A DNA stretch of 64,000 nucleotides from Polytrichum commune (GCA_950295325.1 OX485803.1:27528001-27592000), one strand, 5' to 3'; shown: positions 9,825 through 21,409, counted from the stretch's first letter. The notes: generated from the sequence alone by a model not told the origin. A program made the numbers and translations.

Positions 9825-12800
9825 TCATTCAACGTGGGTTGCTTCTTCTGCAATCCGAGCAAGGTTGTCTTTTGCAAAAGTTATGTACTTTTGAGGGATG
9901 GACACTGATCCACTATGGTGTTTCCGTGGTTTCCATGCTATGAATATGGAATCTGTATCTACCCAAGATGGACCGTGCTCAGAATCCACCTTCCACCGAA
10001 AGTTAGGGTTTGTATCCCAGCCTGTATAATGCTGAATCACATCTTCATTCCTTGCTGTCGGTCGATAGTACTCCACTTGTATTTGTCGAAAATGAGGGCT
10101 GGAAGTTACAAAATTGGGATTGGACAAAGCTCTTGCCACCCACACTGGCTTCGCATATGTCTCGTCTCCAGGACGCAAAATGAGCATATAACCTTCATGA
10201 CAATCCACTGCAATGCGGAAAGATGGTGGGGGACGACTACTAGCAGGCCCCACGTAATGGTCGTCCACATCAAACTCCTCTCGAACCTCTCCATTTCCCA
10301 AAAGACTAGGCTCTGAAGCTTGTACATCGACTCGTGTTTGTGGCCAAAATCCATGCCTCAAAGTATGAGGGCTATCTTGGTGGAGGTCTGCCAAGGCGGC
10401 ACGAACACGTGTCCAATAATGTATCCAACTCCCATAACGATGCCAACATGATCCGCCAACATCCGCTATTTTCAAACTCTCCCAATATTGTATGAAGCCT
10501 GATATACCTTTCAAAATATCCTCCAAATTCTTCATGGCTATTGGCTTACAAGGCCTAGGCTCCCCATCCGGTAACATGGTCTTTCCATCCGCATCCACGC
10601 GCCACACAAGAAGACCCTCCGGCGGGCTCCAGTCTTGTGACGTGCACAACAACTTGTATTGCATGGCCGGGACACCATCGTCACGCATATAGAAGCGGAA
10701 TTGTTGTGCCTTCGTATGCCCGATCAATCGGTGAGCTCCACTTCGAATATAAGGTTCTATAAATGCCTTGAAGTCTGGCACCTCCTCAATCATATGGGGG
10801 ATGACGGGAACGTTCTCCAAATCCATGTACGACTTCATCAATAATGGAATTGTAGGAAAATCCTCCTCCCGCAACTTCATGCTCCACCGCCCAAAAGATG
10901 CATCAATATCATCGTGCGTGTGGCCTACCAATAGGAAGGACACAAAAACCTCCTTGAAAATGCCTTTCGCAACCAACAACGACCAATATGCAAATACATA
11001 TCTGCTTTTATTGTCCTTGGCACAATTGTCCAATTGGACACGCAAAGTTGGAGGCAACTTCTTGGCAATCACGGGTTCATTGGGTGGCTCGGGCAACGAA
11101 TGCAAGCATACATCTTTTCCATCCAACACCGCTTCATATAAAGGTGTTGAACCCGTGTTCTCAAATAACAATCCTGAAGAATAGGCTGGTGGTTTCTCTA
11201 AATCACGTAAAAGCCTTGCAAATGATCCTATCGTGTGGTTTGAATCCGCTGGATACAAATCAAGAGCATAATGAGCAAATTTGACATCACCGTGTCCATG
11301 TGCAATCATTCCTGCAATGCCAACCCAACGTGATTAGCATCTATGTATGAATAAACCATTATGAAGGAATTCATGTTCTCCAGTACATCACGGAATAAAA
11401 TACAACAACATTTAGGGTATGTCATGACATTGTTTCGAAGTTCACCTGTAACCGATACAGGCAACTTGAAAAACCCATCCGTGGCCTTGATTCGATTTGC
11501 AAAACATGGGGAGGTTGTTTTGGCATGGTCCATTTTGTCATGGATGACCGTAAGAACCTCCAAGGGCCTGGAGATGGACAAAGCTCTATTTGTGTAGTAA
11601 TCATTACGGTGTGCCTCTTGCATGTTTACGTGCTTGAAATAGTTCAATTGATGCGCTGCATATGACTCGGTGCCCATCGTGTGTGCATCCCGGAGGCGCT
11701 TCAACTTCTCGCAATTAGAGCACCTGGCAAATTTGTCCCCTCGTCTTTTTGTAATGTATTCGCTAAAGTTTTGTTTCTTGATTGCACTCAATTTTGACAA
11801 TGAAATTGGCTCCAACCCAATCTTTTCGCCAACTGCATTAACGTCCAACAATATGTCTTTCCATTTTGTGCCTGTGGGAAGAACTTTCTCTACAACCTTT
11901 TCACCGGTTGTGAATGTGCGTGTTTTGTGCGGCATTGCATCGGCAAGAGGGACAATGATGGTTGCTAGAGTGGCCGTTGCTTGCCTTGTTGCTTCCCTAG
12001 GCTTCTTTAAACCCACGTTACCATGGTGACGGGACCGGCGGCCTTCCTTGGCATAAGCAGCTTGTCTATAAAAGTCCGATTTCGACACACCGTGAATGGT
12101 GTACCATGCCTTACAACACACGTCTATGCTTTCAATGGTGATGACCTTGCGACCCGTCCCATTCACATGTATCGCCCTATGGACATCAAGTTTTCTTGTG
12201 GATCTTAGACGGAAATCACCAAGCCACATTTCTTCGCGGATGGCCTTCAATTTATCCCTTGGAAACAATTGGCAACAACGATGCACACAACAATCCTTTG
12301 TGGCAACTTCTCTAATGGACTCCTCCCCGAGCAACCTTTGACGTTTACAATCAGTTGCAGACGGAGCAGGACGTGCCAATGTATCGTACTTTCTTTGACC
12401 CTTGCGCGGCCGCATGTTTGATTGCACCTCCTTTTCGATTTGCATGTGTCGTTGCTCATGTTCACGCAAGCTAACTCCATCAATTGTGACATTCCTCAAT
12501 GGCCACCTGCGGAGGGAGAACCTATGAGTGGGATCCACCTCGGAATGAACGACCGACTCCAATATGACAACCCCAACGTCCTCAGTGCCAAGCGGGTTTT
12601 CATCAATGCAATCTTGCGGATGGGTGTTACGGCAAATCCCCTCCGCCACAACAACTCCACTATCGTTAAGAAGTATCACCTCCAAATTCACCCACGAAGC
12701 CCTTGAAAGTCCCGTACATTCAACAATGGGACACTACGGTACGGAAGACGAAGGTAAATCCAAATGATCTTCATCCGCACTGTCAGCCATAGTATCCTCC

Positions 12801-12889
12801 CCGACAATGTCTAGGTCATCATCAGATGCAGATGGCCAAGTGGCCATGTCATCAGATGACCAATCCCCTATTTCACTAAACCCATCCAT
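9825..12889 (-). pseudogene. Giant-element transposase, copy 1 (nonsense codon)
   Basis: Probable cut-and-paste transposase, just inside one terminus of the element. It starts at the ATG at 12889, directly after an apparent splice acceptor (TGTGTAG then GCAGA). The N-terminus is acidic (SSDDMATWPSASDDDLDI). Next come a Cys-rich stretch (KDCCVHRCCQLFP), a CxxC segment (SNCEKLKRL) and three blocks that look like an RNase H-fold acidic triad: IHDKMDHAKT, QLDNCAKDNKSRYV and GHTHDDIDASFG. These blocks recall DUF7869-type and Sola-type transposases; I could not test this. A TAG at 12734-12736 replaces the CAA codon present in copy 2 and would stop translation at codon 52. Between 11306 and 11309 the frame changes, in the same place as in copy 2, probably at a short intron of about 60 bp. 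Confidence 0.72.
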
Positions 12890-13102
12890 TCTGCCTACAC
12901 ACATGAACATTGAACATTGTCTTAAAATCACAAAAATTGTAGGTTCAAATCGAAGAACAAAAAAACCATCATATATAAACAAAATTGCAAATACTCAGTG
13001 CTCATACAAGTTCATATGACTGCTATGCCATTGGGCTTGCAAAGGTTTCGGAAGGCCAGTGGCCACACCGGCACCCAGATCCCAACCACACTTAGAGGCT
13101 GG
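12890..13102. other. Transposase 5' intron or leader
   Basis: Non-coding stretch between the palindrome array and the first transposase codon. The acceptor-like sequence on the minus strand just before the ATG suggests a 5' untranslated exon further upstream. The same layout occurs at 41595-41806 of Giant element 2. Confidence 0.45.
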
Positions 13103-13905
13103 GTTTGGGTCGAGCGACCCAAACCTTTTGGGAGGATGGGTTCAGGCTCAATACAGAGAGCACCCACACTTAGGCGCTGGATTTGGGTCGAGCGACCCAA
13201 ACCTTCTGGCAGGATGGGTTTAGGCTCACTACAGACAGCATCCACACTTAGGGGCTGGGTTTGGGTCGAGCGACCCAAACCTTTTGGCAGAATGGGTTTT
13301 GGGTCACGACAGGGAGCACCCACACTTAGAGGGCTGGGTTTGGGTCGAGCGACCCAAACCTTTTTGCAGGATGGGTTCAGGCTCACAACAGTGAGCACCC
13401 ACAGTGTAGGGCTAGGTTTGGGTCGATCGACCCAAACCATGAGGCAGGATGGGTTCAGGCTCACAACAATGAGCACCCACACTGTAGGGCTGGGTTTGGG
13501 TCGACCGACCCAAACCATGAGGCAGGATGGGTTCAAGTTCACAACAGTGAGCACCCACACTGTAGGGCTGGGTTTGGGTCGATCGACCCAAACCATGAGG
13601 CAAGATGGGTTCAGGCTCACAACAGAGAGCACCCACACTGTAAGGCTGGGTTTGGGTCGACCGACCCAAACCATGAGGCAGGATGGGTTCAGGCTCACAA
13701 CAGTGAGCACCCACACTGTAGGGCTGGGTTTGGGTCGATCGACCCAAACCATGAGGCAGGATGGGTTCAGGCTCACAACAGTGAGCACCCACACTGTAGG
13801 GCTGGGTTTGGGTCGATCGACCCAAACCTTGAGGCAGGATGGGTTCAGGCTCAATACAGAGAGCACCCACACTGTAAGGCTGGGTTTGGGTCGACCGACC
13901 CAAAC
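13103..13905. repeat. Array of 11 palindromes, 78-bp period, upstream of transposase copy 1
   Basis: Eleven copies of a 22-bp palindrome with arms GTTTGGGTCG and CGACCCAAAC and two variable centre bases (AG in the first four, then AT or AC). They are spaced by a 78-bp unit that also contains 'gaggcaggatgggttcagg' and 'gagcacccacac'. Because 78 is a multiple of three, all frames stay open and long false reading frames of 286-320 codons arise on both strands. The array lies 214 bp upstream of the transposase start codon. Confidence 0.92.
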
Positions 13906-14524
13906 AATTCCGCAAAATCCGCCTATTTATTCGGGTGATGCTCTATTAATCTATTTATAACCTATTTGGGACAACTGAACTCATAGATGCTTGTTGTAAT
14001 TAGCTGCTCATGAATGGAAGCGTATACAAACCGTGTATTACAGCTCCAACTTAGAGAGCTTGCAGCAATCTCAGGATTGGGACATGAAAGAAAGAACCAG
14101 CATTTGGGGGGTTGGACTCTTTATACTACCCGCCTCCGCTTTGGGCATCCTCTTTGGATGCCTTTCCCACCTGGTCTCCTTTGGATGTTAATTCAAACCT
14201 TCTGACTCAATTTCCCGCTTCTTGTCAATAATAGAGAATGTATATTTAGCTTGGCTCTTCGTTGCCCCAACCACCAAATGAATAATTCAACATATATTTA
14301 AAGTTGTTACCACCCTAACTTGGTCAACACTATTCTTCAACTCTTTCATAATTAGTTTTATACATGAATACACCACCACCTTCCCTATTGCCATCTCCTT
14401 TCTCCTTTTATCATTGTTGTATATTTTTCTCACATCCTTACTAATACTAAATCCCTATATGTAACTTCCATATATCACCATAGTGGATATTTAGTGTTTG
14501 AGTTTACATTTAATGTTACTTACT

Positions 14525-14665
14525 CTCATAGGGTTAGTAATGGGAAGTGTATGCATTCGTTTTAAGTGTATCAAACACTAACTATCATATAACTAAAAAG
14601 GATATAAAGATTTTGATACACTACATATGAACGCATACACTGAATACCAATAACCCTATGACAAT
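14525..14665. repeat. Imperfect inverted repeat (foldback) in the core, copy 1
   Basis: The arms run from 'catagggttagtaa' with 'gtgtatgcattcg' and 'gtgtatcaaa' on the left to 'ttgatacac', 'gaacgcatacac' and 'aataaccctatg' on the right. The loop is about 50 bp. The corresponding structure in Giant element 2 (38670-39085) is larger and extends the arms outward. Confidence 0.7.
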
Positions 14666-15474
14666 ATGTAAGATTATATCTATTAAGGGGTTTTACTCTA
14701 CTTGTAGTCAAACATTATGGTATATTTCAAACAATATATTGACAAAAGATGTGCATGTATTATAAAACTTCATATACTAAAAGTCACTAAATATAATAGT
14801 TAATGCTATTATTTAGACTCTCACATGAGGACTTATATTTTGAAAACAAATAATTAATGCCATGACAAACTTGAATAATTTGGCCAACTTTCAATTTCTG
14901 CTAATTAAAAGAACATATGTTGTGTTGTAATGTGTGCACCCAATATTGCTTCATCCTCAAGACTCCAAGTGTGACAATAACCTAGTACCTATGTGGAAGT
15001 CATTAATGGAACCCTAAACCACAAATGACATTTGGCACGTTCAATCTTCCAAGGATGTTTGAACCTATCGTGAAGTCCCTTGAACTCTACCAATGTGTGT
15101 GAGCAAAACATGCAAAGTTCAAAAGGTATGTCCTCATATCATTCACAACATGAAATCTACTTTAAATTAATATATAATATTTCACTATTCCAAATAACAT
15201 GTTAACATGAACAACATCCTATCCATTATAATCTAGTTCTTATGCTCTTCTTACCAGGTGACAAGGTTATAGGTTAATATTGTATCACCTACTTGTGAGC
15301 ACAATATCGTTTATTTCCTTTAGTGCGTTCATTCGTGAAAAACCACACATCCATCTTTCACGTTTGTGAATTAGGATGTTGTGATGACAATATACATTTG
15401 TATTGGAAACTACAAGCACCAAGGCCCATGTCATTTGACCTATGTGCCATCCAGTTATGGTTTGTGTTGTTTAA

Positions 15475-15508
15475 GGTTTAGGGTTTAGGGTTTAGGGTTT
15501 AGGGTTCA
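15475..15508 (+). repeat. Interstitial telomere-like repeat (TTTAGGG)n, copy 1
   Basis: Four perfect and one imperfect copies of the plant telomere unit TTTAGGG stand in the element core. Giant element 2 has the complementary CCCTAAA run at the corresponding place (37803-37828), so the tract was part of the ancestral transposon and was not added at this locus. Confidence 0.9.
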
Positions 15509-16159
15509 GGCATCATCAAACATCAAACTGAATGTTTAAATGACTTCATATGATATGTGAACTCCATGGGGTTGCAGTAGATACATTTGTAATCATTTGT
15601 TTCTCCCATGTACTTCAAATGTGAACTTCTAAGTACATATATTAATGTTCACTCTAATGCTACTTGTTAGGGTATCCATTATAGACTAGAGCATTGTCCT
15701 CTACCAACAACCATCATATAAATTACAATACATAATCGTAAACTGTTAACCATGTGAATGGTTACCATATTTATATTATTGCACCGTGTAATTGCCTTTG
15801 TGGATTGCAATATAATTATGACTTACTCCTCTTAGACTTTGTAACACTCTCATATGATTCCATAAATTACATTATTCATACACCAAAACGATAATGGCTA
15901 CATTCAACGATGTTATCAATTCCAACGGGTGATCATTCAATTGAACACCATTAAAATATGAGTTGGCGATGGTGTTAATTTTGTGGAATACCTTAGTCCA
16001 CGTAGGTTTTTGAGTGGTATTGAATTGCCGCTAATGAATAGCGGGTTAGAAGGCCGGGGCCAGGCGGCCAAGAGAGGCGCCGGCCCTCCTATGTCCCGCA
16101 CCTAGGGGCAAGGACAACCAGGAAGGCAATCTCCCTAGGGTGGCAGGTGTCAACACCAC

Positions 16160-16228
16160 AAGCCTCGCGGGCAACCACCTAAACCAAGGAGGTGTCGACA
16201 CCTGGCAAGGTGTTGGCCCGCGAGGCTT
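16160..16228. repeat. Hairpin, 13-bp arms AAGCCTCGCGGGC
   Basis: AAGCCTCGCGGGC at 16160-16172 and its reverse complement at 16216-16228 can pair around a 43-base loop. Giant element 2 keeps a slightly eroded version at 37121-37187. It lies just upstream of the presumed leader exon of the ParB-like gene. Confidence 0.75.
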
Positions 16229-16259
16229 CTGAGCCGTTGATGGGCCCGGCGCAATCTAA

Positions 16260-16888
16260 TGGCCCGGATTCGAGGGTTTAGGGTGACCCCTTCCGCTCTC
16301 TCCTTCTCTCCCCTCCTCTTTTTTCTTTCTCTCTTTTTCTTCCTCTCTTCCTCCGCGCCAAGCGCCGCTCTTGGAAACGCCGCCGCCGCTTTCCATAGTG
16401 CCGCGCCAAGCGCTTCCTCTCGCACCTTTTGCTTTTGTCTTGGTCGCGCCGCTTCCCTTCATTCTTCTTTCTCCTTCATTCCTCTCCTCCTCTCTGATGC
16501 TTCTCCTCCTCTTCTCTCATTCTATTCCTCTTGTTATTGTCTTCCTCTTCTTATTCTCTCTTCTTGGTCCAGAGTGTTAGCTTTGAGTGAGTTCGGAGCG
16601 GTTTATTGTGTTGAACTCCTTACTTGTTTTGTAAAATTCATGCATGGAGTGATTTTAGGTTGAGTAGAAGTGAGCACGGTCGAGTGTGATAGAAAGGTAG
16701 AGGTCTTTCAAATTAGGCCTGAGTTTGCAAGAATCAGGGGGTTTGTGAGAAAGTTTTAGGGTGCTTGAGAGATTCATTGTGTTTCTGAGATCTTTGTGAG
16801 AGTTGTTCTTTAGTGCCACAACAGAGTTTCTGAGTCTGGTTGTAAGAAGCAGATTGTGAGAGCAGCTTTCAAGAGTTTGAAAGACAAG
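16260..16888 (+). promoter_or_regulatory. Probable promoter and 5' untranslated exon of the ParB-like gene, copy 1
   Basis: Pyrimidine-rich, C/T-repetitive sequence followed by a G-rich stretch that ends in a good splice donor (GACAAG then GTAAGC at 16889). The next acceptor upstream of a long reading frame is at 18009, immediately before an ATG. The reading frame across 16259-16663 is low-complexity Ser/Leu/Phe and I do not believe it. The equivalent stretch in Giant element 2 is 36252-37080. Inferred from splice signals only. Confidence 0.4.
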
Positions 16889-16944
16889 GTAAGCAATTTG
16901 CATCAGTGCACACAATTTGCATCATTCCCTTTAGGTTCCTGTTA

Positions 16945-16972
16945 CATATACAATGCATAAGCATTGTATATG
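16945..16972. repeat. Perfect 28-bp hairpin at the start of intron 1, copy 1
   Basis: Twelve-base arms CATATACAATGC and GCATTGTATATG around a four-base loop ATAA. Giant element 2 has the same structure with 13-base arms and loop TTAT at 36171-36200. The perfect pairing in both copies while the loop differs suggests selection on pairing or recent gene conversion. Confidence 0.85.
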
Positions 16973-17081
16973 TTGCCCAAGCATTAAACATGCATCTGGA
17001 AACACAGTAGTTTGGGGAGACGACCCAAACTCATATTAAAATATAATAAATATTTGAATTGCAGCCTAAAATGAACTAAAT

Positions 17082-17983
17082 GTTTGGGTCGAGCGACCCA
17101 AACATTGGAGCCTCTTGTTTGGGTCGAGCGACCCAAACATTGGAGCCTCTTGTTTGGGTCGAGCGACCCAAACATTGGAGCCTCATTATGTTTGGGTCGC
17201 TCGACCCAAACATTACAGGGAGAAGAACTAAACCACATTGTAAAATATAAAAGAACTTTAAAAATTAAGTAAATGTTTGGGTCGTTCGACCCAAACATTG
17301 CAGACTGAAATGACTGGGTTGAGGTACCTAAATTTGCAGCCTAACATGTTTGGGTCGCTCGACCCAAACATTACAGGGAGAAGAACTAAACCACATTGTA
17401 AAATATAAAAGAACTTCAAAAATTAAGTAAATGTTTGGGTCGTTCGACCCAAACATTGCAGACTGAAATGACTGGGTTGAGGTACCTAAATTTGCAGCCT
17501 AACATGTTTGGGTCGCTCGACCCAAACATTACAGGGAGAAGAACTAAAGCACATTGTAAAATAAAAAAGAAATTTGAAAATTAAGTAATTGTTTGGATCG
17601 TTCGACCCAAACATTGCAGTCTGAAATGAATGGGTTGAGCTACCTAAATTTGCAGCCTAACATATTTGGGTCGCTCGACCCAAATATTACAGGGAGAAGA
17701 ACTAAACCACATTGTAAAATATAAAAGAACTTCGAAAATTAAGTAATTGTTTGGGTCGTTCAACCCAAACATTGCAGTCTGAAATGAATGTGTTGAGATA
17801 CCTAAATTTGCAGCCTTATCATGTTTGGGTCGCTCGACCCAAACATTACAGGGTGACCACCTAAACCACACTTTAAAATCTAAAAGATCTTTTAAAACGA
17901 CTTTGAAAATTAAGTAAATGTTTGGGTCAATCCTCCAAATGTTAAATGCACATTGCAATACTTTGGGTCGATCGACCGAAACT
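17082..17983. repeat. Palindrome array in intron 1 of the ParB-like gene, copy 1
   Basis: About 13 copies of the GTTTGGGTCG/CGACCCAAAC palindrome. The first four are closely spaced (36-40 bp). The rest lie in a tandem unit of about 160 bp in which a CT-centred copy alternates with a TT-centred copy, separated by 'agggagaagaactaaa' and by 'aattaagtaa' spacer sequence. Several late copies carry single changes, mostly at CpG. The last, degenerate copy lies 27 bp before the start codon. Confidence 0.9.
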
Positions 17984-19343
17984 CACAGTTTCGATTTCTT
18001 GGATTGCAGATGGCCCCTAAAAAGAGACCAGGTGAAAGGTGGTTCATGCTCGCGCCAGACCACCTTTGGCAGGAGTATGAAACTCCACAGGACGATTCTT
18101 ACGTCCCAAAAGATGGCGTCGTTCTGGCATGGTCCGTTCAGGTGGTGAAGGCATCCATGTTCAAGCTGCTATTCGTGGTGAAGGTGGGGACCCACGAGCA
18201 GCACACCTGGGCAACGCTGACGGGATGGGAGGTTGCGTCCGTCCAGTGTCTCGGAGACTACGTAGACGTCATACTGGAGAACTCCGCCGTGCAGAACGTC
18301 CACATGTTCATGCACCAGTTCTCCGAGCCCTTCGACCCCCTGTACGCCAAGGAGACTTGCGTCGACCCTGAAACCATAAAACCGGAGGCTATATTCATAG
18401 ATGGCAGTGTAACGAACACGAAGGTTGCGAGCAGGTTCACGAAGTTAAAACAGGCTATCACGGTTCTCAACAAGGCGCTGCAAAGCAAACCCAAGACGCA
18501 GCAGCCTGTGAGGCGGAAGGCAACGACGGAAGAAGGCGCAGGGTCCTCAAGACCACAAACTGTGAGGAAACCGCGGGCGGTCCCTGCAGACTCGAGACGG
18601 ACGAGCACTACAACAACGCCGGCTGACAGCGAGACGCCAACGCCATCAGGAAGCCGTCAGACGACCCCTTCCAAGAGGGGAAGAGAGTCATCGGGGATGA
18701 CTGACGAGCCTGTTTCCCCGGAGCTCCGGATGCCGAAGCCTGGCCAAGAGGTGGATGCAGGCGAAATACAAAAAATAAACAACAACTTCGAGACAAAATG
18801 CCTGCACTGCTTCTTCATGGGCAGGGACTTCAAATTCGAGGTCAACATTGCGCAGTGCCACCTTGCGCCACCAGAGAAGTGCGTCCGAGCCAAGGAGGAC
18901 GCCTACGTCGACTGGATGGTCGCTCAAATCTTGGGCGGGCAGTTCAAGGACGACAGGCAGACAATTGTTGTCATGCCACAAGGGCTGAAAAGAATGCCGA
19001 CGCCTGAGATGTGGCCGGCAATCTCTAAAAGAGACTTCTGGCTGATTGACGGGCAGCACAGTGTGGAGGCCTCGAAAAAAATCCAGCTGATGACCGAGTG
19101 GAACGACCCCAACAACCGGAAGGAGAAGCTAAAAGTTTGGAAGGCTTTGGTGGTTTGGTCGGACAACGAGACGGTCCTCAGCGACATCTCCAGGTTCTTC
19201 AACATGGGGAACAAAAAGAGGGCCTATCAGGCATCGTGGATCAGAAACATCATGGCCTCGAGGGAGGTGTGGGAGTTTTATGGAAGGCCTCCCAAGGAAA
19301 GGGAGAATGCTAAAGACAAGAACCCCAAATGGGAGGTGAGTAT

Positions 19344-19536
19344 GTTTGGGTCGATCGACCCAAATTCCTACATTGTTTTGTTGTCATCGCCAGGTTGATA
19401 GTTTGGGTCGGTCGACCCAAACTCTGAAATTATTTTGATATTTTCCCCAGGTTCATAGTTTGGGTCGGTCGACCCAAACTCTGAAATTGTTAAGATGTTT
19501 TCGCCAGGTTCATAGTTTGGGTCGTTCGACCCAAAC
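19344..19536. repeat. Four palindromes filling intron 2 of the ParB-like gene, copy 1
   Basis: Four palindromes with centres AT, GT, GT and TT, spaced about 58 bp, with 'gttttcgccaggttcatag'-type spacers. The first begins 8 bp after the donor. The same intron in Giant element 2 (33708-34016) has five, all AT-centred. Confidence 0.9.
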
Positions 19537-20553
19537 TGCTGTTGCATTTGTTTTTCCATTATGTGTTGTCTAACATGTGCTAATGTCTTCCTGTGCAGGA
19601 CTTCAAATATCAAATGATCAATAAATTCTCCTCGATCGACAATGCTAGCCACAAGCAGAAAAAGTATAACGAGCTGAGAGGAGAAATCTATTTGATCACA
19701 GCGTCCGATTCCGTATGGGCAAGATGGAAGAGTGTTTTTGAAAAACACGAGACGGGTGACCTCATGGACCCCGACACCGGCATGCTCTTCAACCAGACTG
19801 GGCGTTTCAAGCAAATGAAGCCTCTGGTGAGGGAGTTCTTCAGAGCGCTTCAAGGTCTCTCCGAGACGACGCCAAGGATATGTACTCAAGGGACGCGACG
19901 GCCACCTTCAGGGAGCGTAGAAGGATGAAGGGGAAGAAGCTGTACGGGGACTATGCGGTGGAGGAGACGATCGCAATAAGCTCCGAGGACGAGGACGACA
20001 TGGAACTCGCCAAGAAGCTGAGGTCTGATCTTGCCTCCCCCAGAGCGTTCGCCGGGAATGTGAAGGTGAAACCGGAGGTCCTCACCGTGGAGGAGGCGAA
20101 CGCAAAAATGCTCCGAGACGAGGAGCAGCGTGTGCGACTGCAGAGGGCTGCCGCCGAGGAACCCTCTGTCCGCAACGAAGTCGCGGAGTTGAGGGCTCTC
20201 CTGTTGGAGCAGGAGCGGCAAAGGGCGATGTCCCAAACTCCGTCCCAAGCGGACCTCATCACGCAAGTGATCCAGGGCATGCTGGCGCAGGGATTGGTGA
20301 TGGCTCCCCCGAGTTCATTCCCTCACTTGCCCGCAGGCTTCCCTCCACAGGATATCCGCCCGCGGCCGGCGTTGGAGCATTCCTTCAGCTTCGCGGATTT
20401 GCTGCAGCCGCACGCCCGTCCTTACGCGCCTGTGCAGCAGGTGGATGATCCAAACCTTTGGCGCGTCCCCGGAGCGTCCAGCTCGTTGGCACCCCCGCCG
20501 CTCCGGCCTCCCATCCTCTTGCCCCCACACCACCAGCGGGACGACCCCCACAT

Positions 20554-20644
20554 GTTTGGGTCGTCCGACCCAAACAGTGCCGACGTTGCAGCGTCGCAGA
20601 GCGACCCTCGCCAAGCAGCAGGGTTTGGGTCGGCCGACCCAAAC
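20554..20644 (+). repeat. Two palindromes inside the coding exon, copy 1
   Basis: Palindromes at 20554-20575 (centre TC) and 20623-20644 (centre GC) are read in frame as FGSSDPN and FGSADPN. Copy 2 has the same two sites at 30877-30898 and 30808-30829. The 22-bp sequence has no stop codon in any of its six frames, which makes it tolerable in an exon. Confidence 0.9.
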
Positions 20645-20905
20645 CCCGTCCCCCATCAGACCCCGGTCGACGAGCCTATGCTAGATGTTGAAGGCCCGCA
20701 AGGGCCTGGTGATACCTCTACTCCTAACCCAGTCGATGAACCAATGCATGATGCGCATGCGGAGGTTGGGTTGGGACAAAGGCCTGACAGTCAGCCTTTG
20801 CAGGAGCAGGTTGCGGCTGACGGCGTCGTCGGAGGCGGCGGTGACAGATGTGGGGCAGCGCACGCGATGCCGGCATCAACGTCGTCAAGGCACGACCAAG
20901 GCGAG

Positions 20906-21409
20906 GTAATGCACTGACCCCACTCAGTTTGGGTCGGTCGACCCAAACTTCCTGGGTCTTTGACTTCTTGCCTTGGTCGTGTCCCCTAGCTAGGACGAAC
21001 TTAGGCCCCCCCCCCGGCACTCGCGCCCTTCGTCACCCCCAGCGACCATTCGTTCGTCCACCTACCCCCGGCTTTGCAACGAAGTCTTCATCACGGCGGC
21101 CCGTCTCTTCAATTTTTTCTAGATGTAGAAGTAGGCTAGTTTGAACGCATCGTTCAACGCGGCTCCCCCAATCAAGATGTACATAGAGCATTGTATATAA
21201 TATAATCACCATTTTTGACTCCTATATACTTGTATATTGTGTTTGAATGTATTTTGTATGCTCTTGTATCCCTTGTATCCCTTGTTGCACCCCCTCCAAA
21301 ATGAATCAAATGCTTTTGTGTTTGCACCGAGAACGCTCGTTTCCTTAATGCTTCGTTTGGACATAGCATGACATAAGTCGCCCCCGTTTTCTCTCGCTCG
21401 TATCCGCAG
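20906..21409 (+). other. Presumed intron between the ParB-like gene and the HAD exon, copy 1
   Basis: Begins GTAATG after a phase-0 codon boundary and ends TATCCGCAG. It holds one GT-centred palindrome (20927-20948). I find no reading frame shared with copy 2 in it, supporting an intron. The intron of copy 2 (30030-30546) is of similar size. Confidence 0.5.

Larger units (their letters stand above)
13906..16159. other. Non-coding core of Giant element 1
   Basis: About 2.2 kb of A+T-rich DNA without genes. It corresponds by eye, in inverse orientation, to 37260-40140 of Giant element 2: both share a block around a 'ctttatactacccgcctcc'-like segment, the imperfect foldback and the telomere-like repeats. 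Conservation of an apparently gene-free core in both copies suggests a structural or regulatory role, or simply common descent. Confidence 0.6.
18010..20905 (+). pseudogene. ParB-like gene of Giant element 1 (methyltransferase region deleted)
   Basis: Exon 18010-19335 (442 codons) starts with ATG directly after a splice acceptor and ends at a GTGAGT donor; the next exon starts at 19599 after TGTGCAG. The protein has a Lys/Pro-rich start (MAPKKRPGERW), a Ser/Thr/Pro-rich linker, a CLHC segment, and near its exon end a ParB/sulfiredoxin-like motif, WLIDGQHSVEASKKI. The second exon agrees with copy 2 only as far as QGLSET, about 19868. There a deletion of about 1.9 kb fuses it, out of frame, to sequence corresponding to 31575 and below in copy 2. 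The deleted part includes the methyltransferase-like domain. The downstream Pro/Gln-rich part (to 20905) is otherwise well preserved and ends at a phase-0 donor. This copy could make only a truncated ParB-like protein. Confidence 0.7.

Noticed and set aside
13103-13905. CRISPR-like array (regular palindromic repeats with spacers)
   Set aside because: The spacers are themselves repeated and nearly identical, no cas genes are present, and the setting is eukaryotic. It is a minisatellite carrying a palindrome.
12998-13960. Long reading frames of 167-320 codons on both strands across the array
   Set aside because: The unit is 78 bp, a multiple of three, and contains no stop in several frames, so these are translations of a tandem repeat.
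16259-16663. 134-codon frame with a hydrophobic start resembling a signal peptide
   Set aside because: Low-complexity pyrimidine-rich DNA gives Leu/Phe/Ser runs; it is not conserved in frame in copy 2 and precedes a splice donor.
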